64,000 nucleotides of DNA from Gordonia hankookensis (GTDB taxonomy: Bacteria; Actinomycetota; Actinomycetes; Mycobacteriales; Mycobacteriaceae). Under the pieces are notes generated by a model. That model was not told where the DNA came from. It made no database searches and worked only from the letters and a program-made list of their open reading frames with translations. The first letter of the stretch is position 1. Each line of letters begins with the position of its first letter. This document shows positions 55,876 to 64,000 of this stretch, in pieces. Position numbers and translations under genes: made by a program. The stretch is from contig NZ_JACWMS010000002.1 in NCBI RefSeq assembly GCF_014673215.1, positions 496,001 through 560,000 on the forward strand, given 5' to 3'.

Positions 55876-57173
55876 CCCGCACGACCTCACACAGCCATCG
55901 CTTCGATCCGACCGACATCGTCGACATCGGCGGAATCGGCTTCGGGCCGTCGAACCTCGGCCTGGCCATCGCCGTCTCGGAGCTCGACGAACCTCAGATG
56001 ACACCGCTGACGGCCCGGTTCGTCGAGCGGCAGGCCACCTTCAGTTGGCATCCGGGAATGTTGCTGCCGCGCACCACCATGCAGATCTCCTTCCTCAAGG
56101 ACCTCGCCACCCAGCGAAACGTGCAGAGCCGCTTCACATTCCTCAATTACCTCGCGCACCGGGGCAGGCTGATCGACTTCATCAACCATCAGACGTTCTT
56201 TCCCTCGCGGCACGAGTTCCACGACTATCTCGAGTGGGCGGCACAGTTCGTCGATGCCGACGTGCTGTACGGAACGAGCGCCATCGACGTCGAGGTCGAG
56301 GACGATCACTTCGCGGTCCATCTCGACGGCCGGTATCCCGGCGTCCTGCGGGCCCGCAACCTGGTGGTCTCCACCGGATTGTCGGCACGGCTGCCGGACG
56401 GGGTCTGCGCATCACGGCGCGTGTTCCACAACCACCGCCTGCTGACCCACCTCGAGGACATGCCGCCGCAGCAGCACAACCGATTCGCGGTGATCGGAGC
56501 CGGACAGAGTGCTGCCGAGGTCGTCGAGTACCTCCACACCACATATCCGGACGCGGAGGTCCACGCGGTATTCGCGAAGTACGGATACACGCCCGCCGAC
56601 GACAGCCCGTATGCCAACCGGGTCTTCGACCCCAGCGCCGTCGACGATTTCCATTCCGCGACGCCGGAATTCCGCCGCCGACTGTTGGGCTATCACCGCG
56701 CGACCAACTACTCCGCGGTCGACCTCCCCCTGATCGAGGAACTCTACGGACGTGAGTATGCCGAACGCGTGAGCGGGCAGCGACGACTCTTCATGCACGG
56801 CGCATCGGATCTGGCCGGGATCGCCGAGACGCCCGCGGGCGTCGATGTGACGGTGTCCCACGGACCGACCGGACTCACCGAGGTGTTGTCGTGCGACGCG
56901 GTGGTCTGCGCCACGGGTTTCCATCAGATGAACCTGCGGAGCTCCCTCGGCGGGCTCGCCGATCACGTCGTCACCGATCCCGAGGGGCCACGGGTCAACC
57001 GCGACTACCGCGTCGAGATGAACCGTGAACTGCCGGGCGGCATCTACCTCCAGGGCGGCACAGAACACACCCACGGGCTGTCGTCGTCGCTGCTGTCCAA
57101 CGTGGCCGTGCGATCCGGAGAGATCGTGCGCAGGATCGCCCGGGATCGCGTCGCCACCCCGGCGCGCGACTGA
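55872..57173 (+). CDS. L-ornithine N5-monooxygenase (PvdA/SidA family)
   Basis: 433 residues. FAD motif VDIGGIGFGPSNLGLAIA (~17-34), the family block FSWHPGMLLPRTTMQISFLKDLATQRNV (~57-84) with FTFLNYLAHRGRL, NADPH motif FAVIGAGQSAAEVVEYL (~204-220) and the C-terminal CDAVVCATGFHQMN. The layout is closer to ornithine hydroxylases (PvdA, SidA) than to MbtG, encoded at 32835. It supplies N5-hydroxyornithine for the formyltransferase and the dimodular NRPS. Last gene of the four-gene NRPS operon, overlapping the ABC gene by 4 bp. Confidence 0.92.
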   Translation: MTRTTSHSHRFDPTDIVDIGGIGFGPSNLGLAIAVSELDEPQMTPLTARFVERQATFSWHPGMLLPRTTMQISFLKDLATQRNVQSRFTFLNYLAHRGRLIDFINHQTFFPSRHEFHDYLEWAAQFVDADVLYGTSAIDVEVEDDHFAVHLDGRYPGVLRARNLVVSTGLSARLPDGVCASRRVFHNHRLLTHLEDMPPQQHNRFAVIGAGQSAAEVVEYLHTTYPDAEVHAVFAKYGYTPADDSPYANRVFDPSAVDDFHSATPEFRRRLLGYHRATNYSAVDLPLIEELYGREYAERVSGQRRLFMHGASDLAGIAETPAGVDVTVSHGPTGLTEVLSCDAVVCATGFHQMNLRSSLGGLADHVVTDPEGPRVNRDYRVEMNRELPGGIYLQGGTEHTHGLSSSLLSNVAVRSGEIVRRIARDRVATPARD

Positions 57174-57187
57174 CGATCGCGGTCGCG
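57165..57187. terminator. Possible terminator between hydroxylase and binding-protein genes
   Basis: CGCGAC (57165-57170) and GTCGCG (57182-57187) form a 6-bp stem around an 11-nt loop. It spans the hydroxylase stop and the 16-bp gap to the convergent gene. Weak evidence, no T tract. Confidence 0.28.
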
Positions 57188-57189
57188 AC

Positions 57190-58182
57190 TCAGACGACCT
57201 TGGCGGCCGCCCCCGCCAGCATCGGGGTGATGCGTTCGAGCGCGTACCGCAGCGACTCCGGGGTCCCGGCGGACATGCCCTGCACGATCGGGTCGGTCTC
57301 GGCCAGTTCGACCGCGCGGCCGTCGCGGGTCACCGGCAGCGAGTTGATGAGGTTGTCGTCCTGTAGCTGGGCGAGCGGCATCCCGATCGGCGCGAACACC
57401 GCCACCTGAGAGTCGAGACTCGACACCTTCTCCACGGGAACGGAAGCGAAAAAGCCCTGTGCCCGGAGCTGTGCGACCGGCGGGAACTGGATGAAGCCGA
57501 GTTCGGCGATCGTGTCGAACCGCGCATCACCCGGTAGGTAGGCACCGTAGGCCGAGCCGAACTTGGCGCCCCAGACAAAGGTCTTGCCGGCGAAGGCGGG
57601 GTTCTCCGAGCGGAGTCGGCTCTGCAGGTCGGTGGTCTGTTTGATCTGCGCCTCACCGTCGGAGGACTTTCCGAGAGCGTTGGCGATCAGCTGCGTCTGC
57701 GTCTTCCAGTTGACCGCGTAGTCGGGTGCGTTCGCGGGTGCGGTGACCACCGGCGCGATCGCCTTCAGGCTGTCGGTGACCTTGGCGTCCGACTTGGCCC
57801 GTACGTTGAGGATCAGATCCGGATTCAGTTCCTTGATCTGCTGATAGTTGAAATCACCCGCGCTCGCAGCGGAGATGATCTCCGGGCTGTCGCTGCCGAA
57901 TTGGTCTGTTGCCCACGGACCCACGCCCTTTGCCCCGGCCCCGAACGACATCCAGTCATAGATGGCCACCGGCTTCACCCCGAGGCTCAGCGCGATCTCA
58001 CCGTCGGACCAGCCGAGCGCGACCACACGAGGATTGTCGGGGAGACCGAGGTCGGCGGTCGTCGACGGATCCGAGTACACGGCGTTCTCGGTGTCGTCGG
58101 ACTGGATGCATCCGGTCATGGCGAGCGCCAGGACGACGACGAGTCCGATCAGACTCGACAGTCGGCGGACTGATGGGGTCAT
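57190..58182 (-). CDS. Ferric-siderophore substrate-binding lipoprotein
   Basis: 330 residues, Peripla_BP_2 family. Signal with lipobox AMTGC (~20-24). N-lobe PRVVALGWSDGEIALSLGVKPVAIYDW, then NYQQIKELNPDLILNV, a TFVWGAKFGSAYGAYLPGD linker segment and C-lobe SQVAVFAPIGMPLA. The ATG at 58182 has GAGGAG six bases upstream; the longer open frame reaching 58278 adds nothing conserved. Last gene of the permease-permease-ATPase-binding protein operon, and the natural receptor for the hydroxamate siderophore made by the neighbouring NRPS. Confidence 0.92.
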   Translation of the reverse strand: MTPSVRRLSSLIGLVVVLALAMTGCIQSDDTENAVYSDPSTTADLGLPDNPRVVALGWSDGEIALSLGVKPVAIYDWMSFGAGAKGVGPWATDQFGSDSPEIISAASAGDFNYQQIKELNPDLILNVRAKSDAKVTDSLKAIAPVVTAPANAPDYAVNWKTQTQLIANALGKSSDGEAQIKQTTDLQSRLRSENPAFAGKTFVWGAKFGSAYGAYLPGDARFDTIAELGFIQFPPVAQLRAQGFFASVPVEKVSSLDSQVAVFAPIGMPLAQLQDDNLINSLPVTRDGRAVELAETDPIVQGMSAGTPESLRYALERITPMLAGAAAKVV

Positions 58183-58216
58183 CGGATCTCCTCGGTCGGG
58201 TGTTCGGTTGCGGTCG

Positions 58217-59092
58217 TCACGATGTCGAGTCCCGCAGGATGGCGGTGTCGCCGGGCACGCGGTCGAACGAGACCGCACCGTCGCCGAGCGGGATCACCAG
58301 TGGTGTACCGGTCTCCGGATCCTCGATGATCCGGGACCGGACCCCGAAGGTCCGTTCGACCAAGTCGGCGTCGATCACCTCGGCGGGTGGGCCCTGCGCG
58401 ATGATCTCGCCGCTGCGCATCGCGATGATGTGGGTCGCATAGCGGGCCGCCTGATTGAGGTCGTGCAGAACCGCGACGAGGGTCGTGCCACTCCGGTTCA
58501 ACGTCGAACACAGCTCCAGCACCTCGATCTGGTGGGCGAGATCCAGATAGGTCGTCGGCTCGTCGAGCAGCAGGATGGGCGTTTGCTGGGCCAACGCCAT
58601 CGCGATCCAGACCCGCTGCCGCTGGCCGCCCGACAGTGCCTGCACGGGCCGCTGGGACAGCTCGGTCAATCTCGTCACCTGCAGGGCGAAGTCGACTGCA
58701 TCCTGGTCGGCGTCGGTCCACTGACGGAACATCGTCTGGTACGGAAACCTGCCGCGTGAGACCAGGTCGATGATCGTGATCCCCTCGGGTGCGATCGATT
58801 GCTGGGGCAGCAGCCCGACCTCACGGGCGAACTCCTTGCCGCCGAACTTCTTCACGTCCCGACCGTCGAGGAGAACGGAACCACTGTGCGGCGTGAGCAG
58901 ACGCGACAGGGTCCGCAGGAGTGTCGACTTGCCGCAGGCATTCGGCCCGACGATCACGGTGAAGGACGAGTCGGGAATCACGACGTCCAGCCCGGCGAGG
59001 ATGGTGCGTTCGTCGTAGCCGACATCCAGTCCGGCGCCGGTGAGCCTGTCGGTGACCCCACCCTCGACCGGGGACGCTGATTCGGTGGTCAT
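58217..59092 (-). CDS. Ferric-siderophore ABC transporter ATPase (FepC/FecE-like)
   Basis: 291-residue ATPase of the iron-siderophore uptake family. Walker A GPNACGKSTLL (~49), Q-loop LLPQQSIAPEGITIIDLV, signature [15 protein letters not shown] (~154), Walker B ILLLDEPTTYLDLAHQIEVL (~174) and H-loop VAVLHDLNQAARY (~207). LDEPTTYLDL is typical of FepC/FhuC proteins. The ATG at 59092 overlaps the upstream permease stop by 4 bp. Confidence 0.95.
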   Translation of the reverse strand: MTTESASPVEGGVTDRLTGAGLDVGYDERTILAGLDVVIPDSSFTVIVGPNACGKSTLLRTLSRLLTPHSGSVLLDGRDVKKFGGKEFAREVGLLPQQSIAPEGITIIDLVSRGRFPYQTMFRQWTDADQDAVDFALQVTRLTELSQRPVQALSGGQRQRVWIAMALAQQTPILLLDEPTTYLDLAHQIEVLELCSTLNRSGTTLVAVLHDLNQAARYATHIIAMRSGEIIAQGPPAEVIDADLVERTFGVRSRIIEDPETGTPLVIPLGDGAVSFDRVPGDTAILRDSTS

Positions 59093-60180
59093 GGCCTGGC
59101 CTTTCGTGACTGGGCGATGAGGAGCCCCAACAGGTAGATGCCTCCGATCGAGGTGGTCACGACGCCGACCGGGAGCTGCACCTCGGGTGCGAGGATCGTC
59201 CGGGCGATCGCATCACAGCTGACGAGCAGGACCGCACCGAAAGCGGCAGAGGTCACCAGCGGGATACCTGGACTCGGCGAGATCCGCGCGGCGAGCTGCG
59301 GGGCCACCAGCGCGACGAACGCGATGGGCCCGGCGACGGCGGTGATGACGGCTGCGAAACCGACTCCCAGGATCAGCAACAGGATCTGCGTGCGTGCCAC
59401 GTCGACGCCCTTGCTCTGCGCGGAATCCGAGCCGAGTTCGAACATCCGCATCCGAGGCGCGACGACGATCAGGAAAGGGACGAGAACCGCCAGCGCGATC
59501 ACGACCGGGATGGTGTCCGACATCTGCATGTCGTGCAGATCACCCATCCCCCACGAGGCCGCCGCTGCCGCGTTCTGCACGTCGGCCGTGGCGATCAGAT
59601 AGCCGTTGAACGCGACCAGCATCGCGTTGATCCCGATCCCGACCACGATGAAACGGTAACCGCTTGTCCCACCACGCATCCCGAGGTAGTAAACGGCGAC
59701 AGCGGTGACCAGCGCCCCGAGCATCGCACCGATCGTGGCGGTCCCGGAACCGCCGTGCATGACCAGCATCACGATCAGCGCGCCGGTATAGGCACCGGTG
59801 GTGAATCCGATGATGTCGGGGCTCCCCAACGGGTTTCGGGTGACGGTCTGGAAGATGGCCCCCGACAAGGCCAGCGAGGCGCCCCCGGCGAGGGCGATGA
59901 TCACCGCAGGCAACGCCGCGGCCACCAGATCCGCGGGAGCTCCCGCGGTCTGTCCGGCCAACACCTGGAGTGTCGTACCGAACCCCAGGCTCGGGCTGTC
60001 GGTGGTGCTGACGCCGAGTGACCAGATGCCGACGAGCAGCGCGACCACCACCAGTACGACGGCGATCGCCAGCGCCGCCAGGTCCATTCGGACGCTGACG
60101 AACCGAGTGCGCACGAACGTGATCCGGCGCGGCCAGCGGGCCGGAGCGTTCGCCTGCGTGCCCTTCTGCTGCAAGGTCAT
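59089..60180 (-). CDS. Ferric-siderophore ABC transporter permease 2 (FecCD family)
   Basis: 363 residues, about ten helices of the BtuC/FecCD family. Markers: LAGGASLALSGAIFQTVTRNPLGSPDIIGFTTGAYTGAL (~93-130), the cytoplasmic coupling region AVAGPIAFVALVAPQLAARI (~283) and the C-terminal PEVQLPVGVVTTSIGGIYLLGLL. It has a ~35-residue polar N-terminus before the first helix. It forms a heterodimer with the 60177 gene; the two overlap by 4 bp. Confidence 0.94.
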   Translation of the reverse strand: MTLQQKGTQANAPARWPRRITFVRTRFVSVRMDLAALAIAVVLVVVALLVGIWSLGVSTTDSPSLGFGTTLQVLAGQTAGAPADLVAAALPAVIIALAGGASLALSGAIFQTVTRNPLGSPDIIGFTTGAYTGALIVMLVMHGGSGTATIGAMLGALVTAVAVYYLGMRGGTSGYRFIVVGIGINAMLVAFNGYLIATADVQNAAAAASWGMGDLHDMQMSDTIPVVIALAVLVPFLIVVAPRMRMFELGSDSAQSKGVDVARTQILLLILGVGFAAVITAVAGPIAFVALVAPQLAARISPSPGIPLVTSAAFGAVLLVSCDAIARTILAPEVQLPVGVVTTSIGGIYLLGLLIAQSRKARP

Positions 60181-61238
60181 TCGTCGACCACTCCCTTTCG
60201 GCGGACCAGCGCGATCAGGACCGGCGCACCGATGAAGGCGGTGACCATCCCGACCGGCAACTCGCTCGAGGTGGCCACGCGTGCGATCAGATCAGAACCC
60301 ACCATCACGATCGGTCCGACGACCACGCACATGGGCAGCAGCCATCGGTTGTCCGGTCCGAACAGGATCCGGGCCACATGGGGGACCATGAGACCCACGA
60401 ACGTGATCGGCCCCAACGCCGCGGTGGCCGCGCCACACAGGACGGTGACGATGACGAAGCCGGCCAGGCGGATCCGTCGGACCCCGATCCCCAGCGCACG
60501 CGCACGATCGTCGCCGAGTGCCAGCCCGTTGAGGTACGGGATCAGGAGCATCGACGCCACCGCACCGATGACGATCGGAATCCACACGATCGACACCTGA
60601 TCCCAGTTGCGGCCGTCGAGCGTACCGACCTGCCAGGAACGGATGGTGTCGAAGGACTTCGGGTCGATCATGGTGAGACCGAAGCCCACACCGCTGAAGA
60701 TGGAACCCGCGGCCACGCCCGTCAGGACCAGCTTCTCCGGGCTCGCACCGCTGATGCCGCGGGAGCCGACGAAGTACACCAGGGTGGCCGCCAGGAGCGC
60801 GCCAACCATGGCCGCGGCCATGTACCCGCCGGTGGTGGTGGTCCCGAACGCCACCGCCGCGACCACCATCGCGAAGTAGGCACCCGAGTTCACGCCGAGA
60901 ATTCCCGGGTCCGCCAAGGGATTTCGGGTCAGTCCCTGCATGATCGCGCCTGCCGCGCCGAGAGCGATACCGACCAGCACCGCGAGCAGTGTTCGCGGCA
61001 CCCGGTTGTTGCGGATCACCTCGAGCGTCGTCGGATCACCCTCGTCGAACAGCGCGCGCCATGCGTCGGCGACCGAGTAGTCACCGGAACCGATGAAGAA
61101 GCCGAGGAAGGTCAGCACCACCCCCACGGCGATCAGAAGGAGCAGCACCGCCACCCGCGACAGTGACCGGAGGCCCGACGACTTGGGCGCATGCGTAGAC
61201 GCAGGCCGGTCCGCGGTGTCGACGGTCACGAGGGCCAC
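60177..61238 (-). CDS. Ferric-siderophore ABC transporter permease 1 (FecCD family)
   Basis: 353 residues of the FecCD permease family with about ten helices. Markers: GIALGAAGAIMQGLTRNPLADPGILGVNSGAYFAMVVA (~92-128), ALGPITFVGLMVPHVARILFGPDNR (~273) and SSELPVGMVTAFIGAPVLIALVRRK at the end. First gene of the uptake operon. Upstream (64 bp to the reductase gene stop) lie a TATAGT -10-like box and a weak iron box. Confidence 0.94.
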   Translation of the reverse strand: MALVTVDTADRPASTHAPKSSGLRSLSRVAVLLLLIAVGVVLTFLGFFIGSGDYSVADAWRALFDEGDPTTLEVIRNNRVPRTLLAVLVGIALGAAGAIMQGLTRNPLADPGILGVNSGAYFAMVVAAVAFGTTTTGGYMAAAMVGALLAATLVYFVGSRGISGASPEKLVLTGVAAGSIFSGVGFGLTMIDPKSFDTIRSWQVGTLDGRNWDQVSIVWIPIVIGAVASMLLIPYLNGLALGDDRARALGIGVRRIRLAGFVIVTVLCGAATAALGPITFVGLMVPHVARILFGPDNRWLLPMCVVVGPIVMVGSDLIARVATSSELPVGMVTAFIGAPVLIALVRRKGVVDE

Positions 61239-61264
61239 CGTTCGTCGAGGAACTGTGTCACCCC

Positions 61265-61289
61265 ACTATAAGTTAGGGCGCCCTTAAGT
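61265..61289 (-). promoter_or_regulatory. Probable iron-regulated promoter of the FecCD uptake operon
   Basis: Reading the minus strand, TATAGT (61270-61265) is a good -10. Just before it lies the near-palindrome TTAAGGGCGCCCTAA, a poor (about 12 of 19) match to the IdeR/DtxR consensus, placed to overlap the -10/-35 region. Confidence 0.42.
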
Positions 61290-61302
61290 ACCGGACATTC
61301 GT

Positions 61303-62088
61303 CTAGGACTCCGGCGCGCCCGCTCGCCAGTACGCCTGTGCCTTCACACCCGACTTGCCCAGTCTGTAATCGTTCTTGAACGAGCTCGACACGGCTCGGG
61401 TGGCCTTCATGTCCAGCGCGACCCAGCCGAAATGGCCCGTCGCGTCGAACGCCGCATCACGAACGGCCTCGACCAGGGCATCTCCACCGCGATCCCGTTT
61501 GATCCAGTTGATGGTGTCCTGGTCGCGAAGCCGCAACGGCAGCGACTTGTCGGACTCGTGCGCGTACTCGAACCAGACCGTGGCAGCGCTGGACGGATTC
61601 GCCGATGCGGAGATCGCGTCGAGCAGCGAGTTGATGGCAGGCAGCGCGGCAGTGTCCCCGGCTATCAGCCAGCCGGCCGGTGCGGGCTCCGGAATGGCGA
61701 ACTTGGACCCCATGAACGTCGACGAGATCGTGTCCCCGGGTTCCGCGGCCGCAGCCCATCGGGTCGCCGCGCCGTCGTGGATCGCGAACTCGAGGTGGAA
61801 CGAATCGGTCGCCGGGTCGGGGTCGACCAGGGTGTAGGCGCGCTGGTGCAGCTTGCCGTGCTTGTTCTCGAACCAGATCCGGACCCACATGGTCGGATGT
61901 ACCGGACGGTCGCTCAGCAGGCCACCACCGGTGAACCCCAAACGGATGTACTCGTCGGTCACCTTCTCGTTGCTCGTGACCGTGAGCAGGTAGTCGTCAG
62001 CACCGAGCAGTTTGAGCACAGCCCCCTGCCAGCCACGCGACTTCGCCTTCGTCGACTCCGTCTGATTGAGATTGTCGAAATCGACCAT
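61303..62088 (-). CDS. Siderophore-interacting protein (FAD-dependent ferric reductase)
   Basis: 261 residues of the SIP/ViuB family, which releases iron from imported siderophore by reduction. FAD-binding LHQRAYTLVDPDP (~91-103) and FAIHDGAATRWAAAAEPGDTI (~111-131); pyridine-nucleotide part LIAGDTAALPAINSLLDAI (~146-164), TVWFEYAHESD and the C-terminal GVKAQAYWRAG. It has its own strong iron box upstream and precedes the uptake operon on the same strand with a 64-bp gap. Confidence 0.93.
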   Translation of the reverse strand: MVDFDNLNQTESTKAKSRGWQGAVLKLLGADDYLLTVTSNEKVTDEYIRLGFTGGGLLSDRPVHPTMWVRIWFENKHGKLHQRAYTLVDPDPATDSFHLEFAIHDGAATRWAAAAEPGDTISSTFMGSKFAIPEPAPAGWLIAGDTAALPAINSLLDAISASANPSSAATVWFEYAHESDKSLPLRLRDQDTINWIKRDRGGDALVEAVRDAAFDATGHFGWVALDMKATRAVSSSFKNDYRLGKSGVKAQAYWRAGAPES

Positions 62089-62128
62089 CCGAACGACCCA
62101 CTTCCCCTCGAGAACACTCCGCGTAGCC

Positions 62129-62147
62129 TCAGGCTAGCCTATGCTAA
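62129..62147. promoter_or_regulatory. Iron box upstream of siderophore-interacting protein
   Basis: Plus-strand TCAGGCTAGCCTATGCTAA matches TTAGGTTAGCCTAACCTAA at 15 of 19 positions and contains the perfect palindrome AGGCTAGCCT. It lies 40 bp upstream of the gene start. Confidence 0.72.
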
Positions 62148-62175
62148 CCCGGAATCCCCGGGTCCGGCCAGAAGA

Positions 62176-62523
62176 TCACGCGGGCGCGAGTGGCACCAGC
62201 CCGGGATGGGCATCGAGGTAGCTCTTGGTGAACGAGCACACCGGCCGTAGTCGGGCACCTTGGGCGCGGACGTAGTCGACGGCACCGCGCATCAGACGCG
62301 TGCCGAGTCCGTGACCGGTGTATTCGTCGTAGAGGACGGTGTGCAGGATGGTGATCGTCCGTGTGCCGTTCACGACATCGGTGCTGTATCCGAGGACGCC
62401 GACCAGGTCGCCTGCCACCCACAGCTCGAACCGCTCCCGGACCGGGTTGTGCACGACCTGCGATATCTGTTGCAGGATTGCCTGCGCAGACTGCGGTGGC
62501 CGATATCGATGTTTCCGTTGCAT
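62176..62523 (-). CDS. Small GNAT-family N-acetyltransferase
   Basis: 115 residues of the short GNAT type (YidJ-like), with FELWVAGDLVGVLGYSTD, ITILHTVLYDEYTGHGLGTRLMRGAVDYVRAQG (acetyl-CoA loop GHGLGTRL) and the typical end RLRPVCSFTKSYLDAHP. Substrate unknown. It is divergent from thiC. The 330 bp between the two starts hold the TPP riboswitch in their last ~90 bp and otherwise only presumed promoters. Confidence 0.87.
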   Translation of the reverse strand: MQRKHRYRPPQSAQAILQQISQVVHNPVRERFELWVAGDLVGVLGYSTDVVNGTRTITILHTVLYDEYTGHGLGTRLMRGAVDYVRAQGARLRPVCSFTKSYLDAHPGLVPLAPA

Positions 62524-62762
62524 GAGCCCCTCCGGCCATCACGAGACAACCCGATGACAGGACTCCCCTTCCCACCAGCGAGCTCGGGACCCGTTCTGTG
62601 ATCCCGGTCACATACCCTACCCTACGATCCCGTAGGGAACAGGAAACGGCGAAGGTTTTTCGCGGTGGTGGGCATCCCATGGCGCGCGTGTGGGTGGTCG
62701 CCGCCGGCGATCGGCACGTAGGGTGTCGCATAGGCCGATCGGCCGCACAATTGCACAACGCG

Positions 62763-64000
<1,238 letters not shown>

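Overview
The window is high-G+C actinobacterial DNA. The order ybdK-like, sodC, LytR_C, DUF3263, def, GNAT acetyltransferase, xthA and finally thiC matches, from memory, the Mycobacterium tuberculosis neighbourhood Rv0433 to Rv0423c. This points to the Mycobacteriales. The mycobactin/nocobactin-type siderophore genes, truncated 13E12-type (DUF222) gene and iron-box operators fit a Gordonia-, Nocardia- or Rhodococcus-like organism, but the genus cannot be fixed from this sequence.

Layout. (1) 1-5751: a chained Mrp/Mnh cation/proton antiporter operon, mrpA(B)-C-D-E-F-G, cut at its 5' end. (2) 5786-12295: housekeeping block with a YbdK-type ligase, SodC lipoprotein, LytR_C protein, DUF3263 protein, peptide deformylase, GNAT enzyme, a secreted guanyl-specific RNase with its barstar-like inhibitor, and exonuclease III. 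(3) 12349-62150: a roughly 50-kb iron-acquisition island sitting between xthA and thiC. It opens with a siderophore-binding lipoprotein and a SagB-type flavin oxidase, then a scar region with a truncated 13E12-family gene. Next comes a complete mycobactin-type cluster: mbtF, mbtE, an MTB12-like membrane protein, mbtD, mbtC, mbtT, mbtK, mbtG, mbtB, mbtI and mbtA. A short envelope cassette (PAP2 phosphatase, small membrane protein, DedA) separates this from a second, self-contained hydroxamate siderophore system. That system has a hydroxyornithine-type formyltransferase, a 2895-residue C-A-T-E-C-A-T-TE synthetase, a heterodimeric ABC half-transporter pair, an ornithine N-hydroxylase, a binding protein, an ATPase, two FecCD permeases and a siderophore-interacting reductase. 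(4) 62176-64000: a small GNAT protein and thiC behind a TPP riboswitch; thiC runs off the end.

How it works together. MbtI makes salicylate and MbtA activates it. MbtB, MbtE, MbtC/MbtD and MbtF assemble the lipid-type siderophore, while MbtG and MbtK hydroxylate and acylate lysine. The second system should hydroxylate and formylate ornithine, join two like residues (the first epimerised to D), release the product through its own thioesterase, export it, re-import the ferric form and reduce it. Nine sites resembling the DtxR/IdeR box (TTAGGTTAGGCTAACCTAA) lie upstream of these operons, so the whole island is probably repressed by iron.

Most notable points: the two adenylation domains of the second synthetase have the same predicted specificity code; the ABC pair has one complete and one dead ATP site; MbtE carries the remains of a deleted adenylation domain; a SagB oxidase is co-transcribed with an iron-regulated binding protein; and a CTCAGC-N5-CTCAGC direct repeat sits at the same distance before the PAP2 and DedA genes. 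No tRNA, rRNA, CRISPR array or intact insertion sequence was seen.
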